Source: Pseudomonas silesiensis
GTDB taxonomy: Bacteria; Pseudomonadota; Gammaproteobacteria; Pseudomonadales; Pseudomonadaceae
Direction of reading: 5' to 3'
Assembly: GCF_001661075.1 (NCBI RefSeq)
Contig: NZ_CP014870.1
Location: 2,562,501 to 2,626,500 of the forward strand
Length of the DNA stretch: 64,000 nucleotides
Under the pieces are notes generated by a model that worked only from the letters and a program-made list of their open reading frames with translations, did no database searches and was not told where the DNA came from. Positions 26,969-36,230 of this stretch are shown here, piece after piece. The position numbers and the translations under genes are program-made. Positions within the stretch are counted from its first letter, which is position 1. Every line of letters begins with the position of its first letter.

Positions 26969-27802
26969 ATGAACAAGGTGGCATTCATCACCGGCGCCAG
27001 CCGTGGTATCGGCCGGGAGGCGGCGCTGGCGTTCGCCCGCGCCGGTTTCGATCTGGCGATCAGCGCCCGTACCCTCAACGAGGGTGAACAACATGAACAT
27101 GCCCTGCGCGATGCTGCCGGGGCACCGCTGGCCGGCAGCCTCAACGGCACTGCCGAGGCGTTACGCGAACTCGGTTGCCGGGTGCTCGTGGTGCCGATGG
27201 ACCTGCTCGACAGCGCTTCGGCCCTGGCTGCCTGCGCGGCGGTGCTGGCCGAGTACGGACGCATCGACGTGCTGATCAACAATGCGATCTACCAGGGCAG
27301 TGATCTCAACGCCGGGTTCATGGACCTGCAAGCCCAGACCCTGGAGAGGATGTTCCAGGGCTACATCCTCACCCCCTTTCTATTGACTCGGGCAGTGGCC
27401 GAACACATGGTGACGCGCGGTGGCGGGGTGGTGATCAATGTCACCTCCGGCGCTGGCGAAAGCGACCCACCGGTGGCGGCGGGCAAGGGCGGTTGGGGTT
27501 ATGCCTACGGCGCGGGCAAGGCCGCGGTGTCGCGACTGTCCGGGGTGCTGACTACGGAACTGGGTGAGGCCGGCGTTCGCGCCTATACCCTCAATCCGGG
27601 CGTAGTCACCACCGAAGCCCTCAAGGCCACCATCGGCGATAAAGGCCTGATCGCCCTGCGCGCCGGCAGTGCCCCACCTCACGTTCCGGCGGCCGTGATG
27701 CTGTGGCTGGCCACCGCCGAACAGGCGCCAGGGTTTCAACGCCGGACCATCGCCGCGCAGCCGTTTGCGTTGGAACACGGCATCGTCGCCGATTGGCGTT
27801 AA
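26969..27802 (+). CDS. Short-chain dehydrogenase/reductase
   Basis: A 277-residue SDR with TGASRGIG at residues 8-15, NNAIYQG near 109, catalytic Ser in NVTSGAGES near 152, and Tyr-Lys in YAYGAGKAA near 177. A long insert between residues 35 and 60 and a C-terminal region without the usual G-G-x-x end make it distinct from FabG types. It starts 11 nt after the 3alpha-HSD gene and is co-transcribed. A role on another steroid hydroxyl or a side-chain beta-hydroxyacyl-CoA is inferred; the position specificity is unknown. Confidence 0.78.
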   Translation: MNKVAFITGASRGIGREAALAFARAGFDLAISARTLNEGEQHEHALRDAAGAPLAGSLNGTAEALRELGCRVLVVPMDLLDSASALAACAAVLAEYGRIDVLINNAIYQGSDLNAGFMDLQAQTLERMFQGYILTPFLLTRAVAEHMVTRGGGVVINVTSGAGESDPPVAAGKGGWGYAYGAGKAAVSRLSGVLTTELGEAGVRAYTLNPGVVTTEALKATIGDKGLIALRAGSAPPHVPAAVMLWLATAEQAPGFQRRTIAAQPFALEHGIVADWR

Positions 27803-27836
27803 CCCGAAGAACGATGCACCGCAGCGCCTGGCTCCT

Positions 27837-28137
27837 GTAGGAGCCAGGCTTGCCGGCGAAGAACGATAACGCGGTGTCTCAGATGAACCGCAGTGCCTGG
27901 TTCGCGGGCAAGCCTCGCTCCTACAGGCGAAGAACGATAACGCGGTGTGTCAGATACACCGCGGCGCCTTGTTCGCGGGCAAGCCTCGCTCCTACAGGCG
28001 AAGAACGATAACGCGGTGTGTCAGATGAACCGCGGCGCCTTGTTCGCGGGCAAGCCTCGCTCCTACAGGCGAAGAACGATAACGCGGTGTGCCAGATGAA
28101 CAGCAGTGCCTGGTTCGCGGGCAAGCCTCGCTCCTAC
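27837..28137. repeat. REP island 7
   Basis: Five REP cores, mostly in the GCGGGCAAGCCTCGCTCCTAC orientation, are spaced by about 70 nt. They lie between two convergent transcription units (the SDR operon and the hsaEGF operon). Confidence 0.9.
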
Positions 28138-28149
28138 AAGGGGGGTATC

Positions 28150-28177
28150 GATCGTTCCCGCGTCATGGGAACGATCA
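28150..28177 (-). terminator. Hairpin after hsaF
   Basis: GATCGTTCCC and GGGAACGATC form a perfect 10-bp stem around an 8-nt loop, 8 nt past the hsaF stop codon. The same stem sequence recurs after the SnoaL-like gene at 43331-43361, so it is a repeated intergenic hairpin that probably ends transcription or protects 3' ends. Confidence 0.7.
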
Positions 28178-28184
28178 TTGGTCT

Positions 28185-29213
28185 TTACGCCTGCCGCTGC
28201 TGACGGGCGAGGGTCATGGCGGTGTCTTCGATCATGTCTTCCTGGCCGCCGACCATACCGCGACGGCCCATTTCCACGAGGATTTCCCGGGCCGACACGC
28301 CATATTTTTTCTCGGCGCGCTTGGCGAACAACAGGAACGAGCCATAGACCCCGGCGTAGCCCATGGTCAGGGCATCGCGGTCGCTGCGGATCGGGAAGTC
28401 CATGATCGGCACCACCAGATCCTCGGCCACGTCCTGGATGCCAAACACGCTGACGCCAGTCTCGATGCCCATGCGGTCGCACACTGCTACCAGTACTTCC
28501 ATCGGCGTGTTGCCTGCACCCGCGCCGAGGCCCGCGCAGGCGGCGTCGATACGGTTGGCCCCGGCAGCAATCGCGGCGATGGAGTTGGACACGCCCATCG
28601 ACAGATTGTGGTGGCCATGAAAGCCGATCTCGGTCTCGGGCTTGAGGGCCGCGCGCATCGCCGCCACGCGGGCGCTGACGTCGTGCGGCAGCAGGTAGCC
28701 CGCCGAGTCGGTCAGGTAGATGCAGTTGGCGCCGTAGCTTTCCATCAGCAAGCCTTGCTTGACCAGGCCTTCGGGGCTGTTCATGTGGGCCATCATCAGG
28801 AAACCAACGGTGTCCATGCCCAGGCCACGGGCGTGGGAGATGTGCTGTTCGCTGACATCGGCCTCGGTGCAATGGGTGGCCACGCGAATGGTGTTGACCC
28901 CCAGCTCATGGGCCATCGTCAGGTGGTCGACGGTGCCGATGCCCGGCAGCAGCAGGGCCGAGACCTTGGCCTTTTTCATCAGCGGGATCACCGCCGACAG
29001 GTACTCCTCGTCGGTATGGGCCGGGAAGCCATAGTTCACCGAGCTGCCGCCCAGGCCATCGCCGTGAGTGACTTCGATCAACGGTACGCCGGCCGCGTCG
29101 AGGCCGCAGGCGATGTCCTTCATTTGCTGCAGGCTGATCTGGTGACGCTTGGGGTGCATGCCGTCGCGCAGGCACATGTCGTGAACGGTGATGCTTTTGC
29201 CGCGAAGATCCAT
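28185..29213 (-). CDS. hsaF: 4-hydroxy-2-oxovalerate/2-oxohexanoate aldolase
   Basis: A 342-residue DmpG-type class II aldolase. The N-terminal [15 protein letters not shown] holds the Arg-Asp catalytic and metal residues. [13 protein letters not shown] and [15 protein letters not shown] (the paired metal-ligand His) are characteristic, and SAGYLLP lies in between. It splits 4-hydroxy-2-oxohexanoate from the A ring into pyruvate and propanal, handing the aldehyde to HsaG. The start at 29213 has AAGGAG just upstream; the longer frame runs into hsaG. Gene order hsaE-hsaG-hsaF is as in other meta-cleavage operons. Confidence 0.93.
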   Translation of the reverse strand: MDLRGKSITVHDMCLRDGMHPKRHQISLQQMKDIACGLDAAGVPLIEVTHGDGLGGSSVNYGFPAHTDEEYLSAVIPLMKKAKVSALLLPGIGTVDHLTMAHELGVNTIRVATHCTEADVSEQHISHARGLGMDTVGFLMMAHMNSPEGLVKQGLLMESYGANCIYLTDSAGYLLPHDVSARVAAMRAALKPETEIGFHGHHNLSMGVSNSIAAIAAGANRIDAACAGLGAGAGNTPMEVLVAVCDRMGIETGVSVFGIQDVAEDLVVPIMDFPIRSDRDALTMGYAGVYGSFLLFAKRAEKKYGVSAREILVEMGRRGMVGGQEDMIEDTAMTLARQQRQA

Positions 29214-29223
29214 GGTCGGCTCC

Positions 29224-30150
29224 TTATGCGTGGGCGGTTTGGGCGGTGGCTTGCAGCACGAGTTCACCCTTGAGGATTTCCTCGGCGAACATCTCGGCGG
29301 TGCGTGCCGCGGCGGCGGTCATGATGTCGAGGTTGCCGGCGTACTTGGGCAGGTAATCGCCCAGGCCTTCGACTTCCATGAAGATCGACACCCGATTGCC
29401 GTCGAACACCGGGCCGTTGACCAGCCTGTAGCCGGGCACATAGCGTTGCACTTGCTTGATCATGGCCTCGATGGCAGCGGTGATCGCCGGCTGGTCGGGT
29501 TCACTGGCGGTCAGGCAGTGCACGGTGTCGCGCATCATCAGCGGTGGTTCGGCAGGGTTGATGATGATGATCGCCTTGCCTTTCTTCGCGCCGCCGACCT
29601 TTTCCACTGCGCTGGCGGTGGTGCGGGTGAACTCGTCGATGTTTTTCCGGGTGCCGGGACCGACCGATTTGGAGGCGGCGGTGGCGATGATTTCGGCGTA
29701 TTCCACCGGTTGCACGCTGGACACCGCCGCCACCAGCGGAATGGTCGCCTGGCCGCCGCAGGTGACCATATTGACGTTCATCACGCCCAGTCCCAGTTGG
29801 GACTTGAGGTTGACGGGTGGTACGCAATACGGGCCGATGGCCGCCGGGGTGAGGTCGATCATCAACACGCCCAGGGCATTGAGCTTGCGCGAGTTCTGCG
29901 CGTGCACGTAGGCCGAGGTGGCGTCGAAGGCGATCTGGATCTGGTCTTCGAGGACATGGGGCAGCAGGCCGTCGACGCCATCGGCGGTGGTTTTCAGGCC
30001 CAGCTCGCGAGCCCGCGCCAGGCCTTCGGAGGAGGCGTCGATGCCCACCATCCACACCGGTTCGAGTACTTCGCTGCGCATCAGTTTGTACAGCAGGTCG
30101 GTGCCGATGTTACCCGGCCCGATCAGCGCGCATTTGATCTTTTTGCTCAT
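29224..30150 (-). CDS. hsaG: Acetaldehyde/propanal dehydrogenase (acylating)
   Basis: A 308-residue DmpF-type CoA-acylating aldehyde dehydrogenase. GPGNIGTDL near residue 11 is the NAD loop, and the nucleophile Cys lies in [12 protein letters not shown] near 131. It converts the aldehyde from HsaF to acyl-CoA in a channelled HsaF-HsaG complex. The length matches family norms. It lies 33 nt after hsaE and 10 nt before hsaF on the same strand. Confidence 0.93.
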   Translation of the reverse strand: MSKKIKCALIGPGNIGTDLLYKLMRSEVLEPVWMVGIDASSEGLARARELGLKTTADGVDGLLPHVLEDQIQIAFDATSAYVHAQNSRKLNALGVLMIDLTPAAIGPYCVPPVNLKSQLGLGVMNVNMVTCGGQATIPLVAAVSSVQPVEYAEIIATAASKSVGPGTRKNIDEFTRTTASAVEKVGGAKKGKAIIIINPAEPPLMMRDTVHCLTASEPDQPAITAAIEAMIKQVQRYVPGYRLVNGPVFDGNRVSIFMEVEGLGDYLPKYAGNLDIMTAAAARTAEMFAEEILKGELVLQATAQTAHA

Positions 30151-30183
30151 GTTTTTTTTGGCTCCTGAAGAGGGAAGGGCGAT

Positions 30184-30975
30184 TCACGGGACAAAGCGCA
30201 GGCTGGTTTCGCCCAGCCCGGTCATGGACAGGCTGATGCGGTCGCCGGCGACCACTGGCACCAGCGGCGCCAGCGCACCGGAAAGAATGATTTCGCCACG
30301 GCGGAACGGGATGCCCAGTTCGCCCAGGGTATTGGCCAGCCAGGCCACGGCCGCGCAGGGATGGCCTTGCACCGCCGAGCCCAGGCCCGAGCCTGCCGGC
30401 TGGCCGTTTTTCAGCAGTTGCATGTGCACCGCGGCCAGGTCCAGTGAACGCGGGTCGATGCGCTGGGTGCCGAGGGCGAATACGCCGCAGGACGCGTTGT
30501 CGGCCACGGTGTCCTGGATGCGGATCTGCCAGTCGTCGATCCGCGAATCGACGATCTCGAAGCACGGCACGACCCATTGGCTGGCGGCCAGCACGTCCTC
30601 GGCGCTGATGCCCGGGCCTTGCAGGTCTTCGGCGAGGATAAAGGCGATTTCACCTTCGGCCCGTGGCTGGATCAGGTTATGGCGGGCCAGGCTGACATCG
30701 CTGCCATCCTCGACCTGCATGGCGTCGGTGAGGAACCCGAAGTCCGGTTGGTGGACATCGAGCATTTCCTGCACGGCGCGGCTGGTGACCCCGATTTTCT
30801 TGCCGATCACCCGCTCGCCAAGGGCTTCGCGGCGTTGCAGGAAGTGCAGGGAGATCCGGTAGGCCTGCTCCAGGGTGATCTGCGGATAACGGCGGGTCAG
30901 GGGGGGCAGCGTCTGGCGACCGCGCAGGGCGTTGAACAACTCGTCGCCGAGCGCATTGATCAAATGGGTGTCCAT
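30184..30975 (-). CDS. hsaE: 2-hydroxyhexa-2,4-dienoate hydratase
   Basis: A 263-residue fumarylacetoacetase-like hydratase (MhpD/TesE family). GKKIGVTSRAVQEML near residue 58, the metal ligands in PRAEGEIAFIL near 104, and a C-terminal GDRISLSMTGLG are characteristic. It hydrates the 2-hydroxydienoate released from ring A by HsaD to 4-hydroxy-2-oxohexanoate. It is the first gene of hsaEGF, and a terminator-like hairpin separates it from the upstream SDR gene. Confidence 0.92.
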   Translation of the reverse strand: MDTHLINALGDELFNALRGRQTLPPLTRRYPQITLEQAYRISLHFLQRREALGERVIGKKIGVTSRAVQEMLDVHQPDFGFLTDAMQVEDGSDVSLARHNLIQPRAEGEIAFILAEDLQGPGISAEDVLAASQWVVPCFEIVDSRIDDWQIRIQDTVADNASCGVFALGTQRIDPRSLDLAAVHMQLLKNGQPAGSGLGSAVQGHPCAAVAWLANTLGELGIPFRRGEIILSGALAPLVPVVAGDRISLSMTGLGETSLRFVP

Positions 30976-31001
30976 GGCGAGGGCTCCACATGAATGGGAA
31001 G

Positions 31002-31035
31002 AAAAAAGCCCGCCCCAACGTCATCAGGGGCAGGC
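31002..31035 (-). terminator. Intra-operon terminator between the SDR gene and hsaE
   Basis: On the minus strand GCCTGCCCC pairs with GGGGCGGGC (one T-G wobble) around a 10-nt loop, followed by six T residues. It lies 14 nt after the stop of the 7alpha-HSDH-like gene and upstream of hsaE, so it should lower transcription into hsaEGF or act as an attenuator. Confidence 0.78.
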
Positions 31036-31048
31036 CCAAAGGAGTCGG

Positions 31049-31822
31049 TCAGCCGGGCCAGACCGACGAGTCGGCGCCGCCATCGACATCAATGATCTTG
31101 CCGGTCACCCAGGCCGAAGCGGGGCTGGCCAGGTACAGCGCGGCGGCGGCGATGTCTTGCGGGGTGCCCAGGCATTTGAGCGGGGTGTTGGCTTCCATGA
31201 CTTCGCGCATGGCGGCGGGCATCACGCCGTTCAGCGCTTCGGTCAGGGTAGGGCCGGGCGCGACGGCGTTGACCCGGATCTGCGGCGCGAAGTCCTGGGC
31301 CAGCAGGCGGGTCAGATGGCTGAGGGCGGCCTTGGCCGTGCCGTAGGCGCTGAAATGGCGCTGGGCATAGCGCGCCGCCACCGAGCTGATATTGATGATG
31401 TTGCCGCCACCGGCCTCGCGCATCAGCGGCACGCACAACTGGCAGAAGGCGTAGCTGGTGGCGACGTTGAAGTTCAGCACCTCGGCGAACTGTTCAGGCG
31501 TCATCGCCAGAGGATCGTTGGGCCCGCCGCCGCCAACGTTGTTGACCAGATGCGTGATACGGCCCATTTGCTCAACGCTGTGGCGCACCAGTGCCTGGCG
31601 TTGCTCGGCATCGTTGACGTCACAGGCGAACGCCAGGGCGCGCCGGCCCAGACCGCGAACTTCTTCGGCCACGGCCTCTACTTCATCCAGCGAACGTGCC
31701 GAGCACACTACATCGGCGCCGGCTTCGGCATACGCCAAGGCAATCGCCCGACCAATGCCGCGGCCGCTACCGGTGACGATGGCGACGCTGCCGTGCATCT
31801 GGAAACGCTGCAAAATACTCAT
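31049..31822 (-). CDS. 7alpha-hydroxysteroid dehydrogenase-like SDR
   Basis: A 257-residue SDR with TGSGRGIG near residue 17, VNNVGGGGP near 92, Ser in NISSVAARY near 144 and Tyr-Lys in YGTAKAA near 158. The NNxGGGGP motif and the C-terminal half (APGPTLTEALNGVM, LGTPQDIAAAALYL, SASWVTG-like) closely resemble E. coli 7alpha-HSDH (HdhA). This fits oxidation of the bile-acid 7alpha-hydroxyl. It is the first gene after a strong box on the minus strand and is followed by a terminator-like hairpin and then hsaEGF. Another hydroxyl position cannot be excluded. Confidence 0.8.
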   Translation of the reverse strand: MSILQRFQMHGSVAIVTGSGRGIGRAIALAYAEAGADVVCSARSLDEVEAVAEEVRGLGRRALAFACDVNDAEQRQALVRHSVEQMGRITHLVNNVGGGGPNDPLAMTPEQFAEVLNFNVATSYAFCQLCVPLMREAGGGNIINISSVAARYAQRHFSAYGTAKAALSHLTRLLAQDFAPQIRVNAVAPGPTLTEALNGVMPAAMREVMEANTPLKCLGTPQDIAAAALYLASPASAWVTGKIIDVDGGADSSVWPG

Positions 31823-31886
31823 GGGCCCTTGCTCCGTGGGGTCGATTGTCGATGGAATTTAATATCGCCGCCACGGCTGCCGCCAG

Positions 31887-31905
31887 CATCGTCTCAATGG
31901 ACTAG
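31887..31905 (-). promoter_or_regulatory. TesR-type 19-bp box for the SDR-hsaEGF operon
   Basis: On the minus strand CTAGTCCATTGAGACGATG has an exact GTC-N6-GACGATG core. GATATT begins 20 nt later. The start codon is 64 nt beyond the box. Confidence 0.75.
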
Positions 31906-31909
31906 CGCC

Positions 31910-32186
31910 GCGGGTGCCGCGGTTTATCTGTTGCACGGCGTTATCGTTCTTCGCCTGTAGGAGCCAGGCTTGCCGGCGAACCAGACACCGCGGTTTATCT
32001 GTCGCACCGCGCTATCGTTCTTCGCCTGTAGGAGCCAGGCTTGCCGGCGAACCGGGCACCACGGTCTATCTGTTGCACCGCGTTATCGTTCTTCGCCTGT
32101 AGGAGCCAGGCTTGCCGGCGAACCGGACGCTGCGGTGTATCTATCAAACCGCGTTATCGTTCTTCGCGGGCAAGCCTCGCTCCTAC
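31910..32186. repeat. REP island 8
   Basis: Three forward REP cores 70 nt apart (from 31957) and one inverted core separate the divergent boxes of the SDR-hsaEGF and hsaA operons. No gene is supported in this region. Confidence 0.9.
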
Positions 32187-32201
32187 GGAACCGGGTCCCC
32201 C

Positions 32202-32220
32202 CTAGTCCGCTTTGACGATG
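32202..32220 (+). promoter_or_regulatory. TesR-type 19-bp box in front of hsaA
   Basis: CTAGTCCGCTTTGACGATG has an exact GTC-N6-GACGATG core. GATGAT begins 20 nt later. The hsaA start is 73 nt downstream. Confidence 0.75.
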
Positions 32221-32293
32221 AATGATTGTTCGCTCGATCCGATGATCCATCACAACTCGCGCAGTGGCGCAGTGAGATCGGGAGAATTGAGTG

Positions 32294-33481
32294 ATGCACA
32301 GCATGCGAGAAAAGACCCAGGACGAACGTGATCTGCTGGAACGTGCGCGCAGCCTGGTGCCGGCACTCAAGGCGCGCACGGCGCAGGCCGACAAGGATCA
32401 GAAGGTACCGGTGGAGAGCATCGTCGAGTTGCAGGCCGCCGGTTTGCTGCGGGCCTTGCAGCCAAAGGCGTTCGGTGGTTATGAAGTGGACCCGCGAACC
32501 TTCTTCGAAATCCAGACCATCCTCGCCGAGGGTTGCATGTCCACGGCCTGGATCTACGGCGTGATGGGGGTTCACCCCTGGCAGCTGGCACGTTATCCGA
32601 TCGAAGCACAGCGTGAAGTCTGGGCCGATGACCACAGCACCCTGATCTGCTCGACTTATATGCCGGCGGCCAAGGTCACGGTGGTGGAAGGCGGTTACCG
32701 GATCAGCGGACGCTGGGGTTTCTCCAGCGGCAGCGAGCACTGCCAATGGGTGCTGTTGGGCGGCATCCTGCCACCCGATGGCGAACTGGCCGCCGAGCAC
32801 GGCACCTTCCTGCTGCCACAACGCGACTATCTGATCGAGCGCAATTGGGACGTGCTGGGCCTGCGCGGCACCGGCAGCCATGACATCGTGGTCGAGGATG
32901 TATTCGTCCCGGCCCATCGCGTGCAACGCACCAATAACTGGACCCTTGAAGCGACGCCCGGGCGCCTGGTCAACACCAACCCGATCTACGCGATCCCCTT
33001 CGCCCAGGTGTTCTCGCGCGCTGTCTCGACCTCGGCCATCGGTGCCCTGCAAGGCGCGATCAACGAGTTCCGCGACAACGCCGCCAAACACATCGGCAAG
33101 CATGGCGCCCGTACCGCTGACGATCCGGTGGCGCAAACCGCTGTTGCCGAGGCGATGATCACCGTCGACAGCCTGCGCCTGGTGCTGGAGCGCAACTACG
33201 AGCACCTGATGAGCCTGGCCCGTGCCGGCGAATACCCGGACACCGAAACCCGCCTGCTGTATCGCTACCAGTCAGCCTATGTAACCAACATCTGCGCCGA
33301 GCGGGCCAACGATCTGCTGCGCAGCATGGCCGCCTCTGGCTTGTACAACACCAACCCGGTGGCGCGGCTGTTCCGCGACCTGCACCAGGCGCGTGGGCAC
33401 ATCGCCAACAACTACATGGCCTACGGGCGCAGCTACGGCGCGGTGATGCTGGGCCTGCCGAACCCGGACCCGTACGTCTGA
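32294..33481 (+). CDS. hsaA: 3-hydroxy-9,10-secoandrostatrienedione 4-hydroxylase, oxygenase subunit
   Basis: A 395-residue group D flavin monooxygenase with the acyl-CoA dehydrogenase fold (HsaA/TesA2 family). Visible family segments are FGGYEVDPRTFFEIQ near residue 58, GRWGFSSGSEHCQW near 138, GLRGTGSHDIVVEDV near 193 and a C-terminal ARGHIANNYMAYGRSYG. It hydroxylates the phenolic A ring of 3-HSA to the catechol, using reduced flavin from a separate reductase. That reductase (HsaB/TesA1) is not in this window. GTG at 32291 is a possible alternative start adding one residue. Confidence 0.92.
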   Translation: MHSMREKTQDERDLLERARSLVPALKARTAQADKDQKVPVESIVELQAAGLLRALQPKAFGGYEVDPRTFFEIQTILAEGCMSTAWIYGVMGVHPWQLARYPIEAQREVWADDHSTLICSTYMPAAKVTVVEGGYRISGRWGFSSGSEHCQWVLLGGILPPDGELAAEHGTFLLPQRDYLIERNWDVLGLRGTGSHDIVVEDVFVPAHRVQRTNNWTLEATPGRLVNTNPIYAIPFAQVFSRAVSTSAIGALQGAINEFRDNAAKHIGKHGARTADDPVAQTAVAEAMITVDSLRLVLERNYEHLMSLARAGEYPDTETRLLYRYQSAYVTNICAERANDLLRSMAASGLYNTNPVARLFRDLHQARGHIANNYMAYGRSYGAVMLGLPNPDPYV

Positions 33482-33515
33482 GGCCATGGTGCCCGTTTCG
33501 ATACCCCTGGGTTTA

Positions 33516-33542
33516 CACCTGCCCGTGATACACGGGCAGGTG
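33516..33542. other. Perfect 12-bp inverted repeat between hsaA and kshB
   Basis: CACCTGCCCGTG and CACGGGCAGGTG flank a 3-nt loop (ATA). There is no T-run. It lies in the 79-nt space inside an operon, so it could stabilise or process the hsaA mRNA, lower expression of the downstream genes, or bind a dimeric protein. Confidence 0.85.
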
Positions 33543-33560
33543 GTCATGAGTACCTGAGCT

Positions 33561-34583
33561 ATGAACAATTATCTTGCCCTGCGCGTGGCGCGAGTGATCG
33601 AGGAAACCGCTGATGCGCGTTCCCTGGTTTTCGACGTGCCGGAGCATTTGAGCGAACACTTTCGTTATCAACCCGGCCAGTTCCTGACCTTGCGAGTGCC
33701 CTTCGAGGACGGCTGGTTGCCGCGCTGTTATTCGTTGTCGAGCACGCCGTTGCTGGGCGAACCGCTGCGGGTGACGGTCAAGCGTGTGCGTGACGGCCGG
33801 GCCTCGAACTGGCTCTGCGGCGAGTTGCAGGCCGGTCAAACCCTGGAGGTGCTGCCGCCCGCCGGGGTGTTTGTGCCGCGCAGTCTGGACGACGACCTGC
33901 TGCTGTTCGGCGGGGGCAGCGGCGTGACGCCAGTGCTTTCAATCCTGCGGTCGGCGCTGTTGGCCGGCCACGGCAGGATTCTGTTGATCTACGCCAACCG
34001 CGATGAAGCCTCGGTGATTTTTCGCGACGAACTCAAGGCCCTGGCCAGCGCGCACCCGCAACGTCTGCAGATTGTCCACTGGCTCGATTCGGTGCAGGGC
34101 ATTCCGGCCGTCGAGCAATTGGCTGAACTGGCGCGTCCGTTTACTGACGCCCGGGCCTTTATCTGCGGCCCCGGGCCGTTCATGGACGCGGCGGTCAGTG
34201 CACTGAAAAGCCTGGGCCTGCCCGGTGGTCGGGTCCATGTCGAACGCTTTGTCTCATTGCCCGGCGAAGGCGAACTCCCCCTGGCGGCCAGCAGTGAAGC
34301 GGCGATGGCTGCGCAGTTATCGGTGCGCCTGGATGGCGAGGAACACAACCTGGCCTGCGACAGCGGCGAAACCGTGCTGGCAGCGATGGAGCGTGCCGGC
34401 CTGAATCCGCCCAGCGCCTGCCGAGTGGGCGGCTGCGCCTCGTGCATGTGCACGCTGGAAAGTGGCGACATCGAACTGCTGCACAACGATGCGCTGGACA
34501 GCGGTGAACTGGCCGAAGGCTGGATCCTGGCCTGCCAGGCTGTGCCAACCAGCGCCCACTTGCGTATCCGTTTTCCCGAATGA
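33561..34583 (+). CDS. kshB: 3-ketosteroid 9alpha-hydroxylase reductase component
   Basis: A 340-residue ferredoxin-NAD reductase fused to a C-terminal plant-type ferredoxin. RCYSLSS near residue 55 binds FAD, GGGSGVTPVLSIL near 114 binds NAD, and the [2Fe-2S] ligands are Cys287, Cys292, Cys295 and Cys325. The order and length match KshB. It passes electrons from NADH to the Rieske oxygenase KshA, whose gene lies far downstream at 62422. Its position next to hsaA raises the question whether it also supplies reducing power there, but HsaA needs free reduced flavin. It overlaps the next gene by ATGA. Confidence 0.9.
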   Translation: MNNYLALRVARVIEETADARSLVFDVPEHLSEHFRYQPGQFLTLRVPFEDGWLPRCYSLSSTPLLGEPLRVTVKRVRDGRASNWLCGELQAGQTLEVLPPAGVFVPRSLDDDLLLFGGGSGVTPVLSILRSALLAGHGRILLIYANRDEASVIFRDELKALASAHPQRLQIVHWLDSVQGIPAVEQLAELARPFTDARAFICGPGPFMDAAVSALKSLGLPGGRVHVERFVSLPGEGELPLAASSEAAMAAQLSVRLDGEEHNLACDSGETVLAAMERAGLNPPSACRVGGCASCMCTLESGDIELLHNDALDSGELAEGWILACQAVPTSAHLRIRFPE

Positions 34584-36220
34584 TGCAGATCACCGAGCCT
34601 ACGATGAACCAGAGCCTGAAGATATCCCTGCCGCTAAGCGAAGTGCCCACCACCATTGCCCGGTTGGTGTTCCAAAGCGCCGAACGTTTTGCCGGTCGCA
34701 CGGCCATCGAAGACAACGGGCAGTGCACTGATTACGCCGAACTGCCAGAACGGGTCATGGGCTTTGCCCGGGGCTTGATGGCGCTGGGCATCCAGGCCGG
34801 CGACCGGGTCGGTATCTGGGCGCCGAACAGCGGTGACTGGATCCTCGCGGCGCTGGGCATTCAGTGCGCCGGTGCGGTGCTGGTGCCGATCAACACACGC
34901 ATGAAGGGCCTTGAGGCCGCCGATGTGCTGGAGCGCAGCGGCTGCCGGGTGTTGTTTGTCCCGCAGCGTTTTCTCGACGTCGACTACCCGGCGCTGCTCG
35001 CGCCCCATCGGCCGGCCAGCCTCGAACACCTGGTGTTGTTAGATGGCGACACGCCGGGGCTGTCGTCGGACTTGACCCTTGCACAGTTCCTGCTCGGCGC
35101 GGCAACCATCGATGCCGACAGCGCCAGACAGCGAGCATTGGCGGTCGGCCCCGAGGCCGTGTGCGACCTGTTGTTCACCTCCGGCACCACCGGCAAACCC
35201 AAGGGCGTGATGAGCGGCCATGGTCAGAACCTGCGGGCCTTCACCGAATACGTCAAGGTCATCGGCCTGGTGCCGGGTGACCGCTACCTGATCGTCAACC
35301 CGTTCTTCCATGCCTTTGGCTACAAGGCCGGTTGGCTGACCTGCCTGATCGGCGGGGCGACCATCCTGCCCCATGCGGTGTTCGACGCAGAACAAGTCTT
35401 CCAGCGCATCGCCCGTGAGCGCATCAGCGTACTGCCCGGCGCGCCGACCCTGTACCTGTCGCTGCTGGCCCACCCGCGACTCAAGCAGACCGACCTGTCG
35501 AGCCTGCGCATCGCGGTGACCGGTTCGGCGAGCATCCCGCCGAGCCTGATCGAGCGCATGCGCAACGAGCTGGGATTTACCGTGGTCACCACCGCCTACG
35601 GACTGACCGAGTGCGGCGGGCTGGCGACGATCTGCGATCCCCAGGACTCGGCGCAGGTAATCGCCGGCACTAGCGGGCGGCCGATTGCCGGCACCGAAGT
35701 GAGCATCCGCGACCCGCATAACCAAGCGCTGGACGCCGGGCTTACCGGTGAGATCTGCCTGCGTGGCTTTCACATCATGCAGGGCTATTTCCAGAACCCG
35801 GAAGCGACCCGCGAAGCCATCGACGCCGAAGGCTGGCTGCACACCGGCGACGTCGGGCGCCTGGACGAGGCGGGCAACCTGATCATCACCGACCGCCTGA
35901 AGGACATGTTCATCGTCGGCGGTTTCAACTGCTACCCGGCGGAAATCGAAGCGGCACTGATCAGGCACCCGGCCATTGCCCAGGTGGCAGTGATCGGCAT
36001 CGCCGATGAGCGCATGGGCGAGGTCGGGTGTGCCTGCGTGGTCCTGCGCGAAGGTAGAGAGCTCGACGAGGCGCAACTGATCGCCTGGAGCCGAGAGCAG
36101 ATGGCCAATTACAAGGTGCCGCGCCAGGTGCGCTTCTTCAACGCCTTGCCACTCAACCCGTCTAGCAAGGTGGCGAAGAACGAACTGCGGGCGGTGGTGG
36201 CCAACGACGCTCAGGCATGA
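34580..36220 (+). CDS. fadD3: HIP-CoA ligase (FadD3-like)
   Basis: A 546-residue AMP-forming ligase with TSGTTGKPKGVMSGH near residue 200, YGLTECGG near 340, GWLHTGDVGRLDEAGN near 418 and PLNPSSKVAKNEL near 528. The segment NPFFHAFGYKAGWLTCL near 241 is closely similar to mycobacterial FadD3, which ligates CoA to 3aalpha-H-4alpha(3'-propanoate)-7abeta-methylhexahydro-1,5-indanedione (HIP), the C/D-ring fragment. Translation is coupled to kshB by ATGA (34580-34583). An internal ATG at 34604 could also serve. Confidence 0.86.
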   Translation: MMQITEPTMNQSLKISLPLSEVPTTIARLVFQSAERFAGRTAIEDNGQCTDYAELPERVMGFARGLMALGIQAGDRVGIWAPNSGDWILAALGIQCAGAVLVPINTRMKGLEAADVLERSGCRVLFVPQRFLDVDYPALLAPHRPASLEHLVLLDGDTPGLSSDLTLAQFLLGAATIDADSARQRALAVGPEAVCDLLFTSGTTGKPKGVMSGHGQNLRAFTEYVKVIGLVPGDRYLIVNPFFHAFGYKAGWLTCLIGGATILPHAVFDAEQVFQRIARERISVLPGAPTLYLSLLAHPRLKQTDLSSLRIAVTGSASIPPSLIERMRNELGFTVVTTAYGLTECGGLATICDPQDSAQVIAGTSGRPIAGTEVSIRDPHNQALDAGLTGEICLRGFHIMQGYFQNPEATREAIDAEGWLHTGDVGRLDEAGNLIITDRLKDMFIVGGFNCYPAEIEAALIRHPAIAQVAVIGIADERMGEVGCACVVLREGRELDEAQLIAWSREQMANYKVPRQVRFFNALPLNPSSKVAKNELRAVVANDAQA

Positions 36221-36230
36221 GGCGGCCCTC

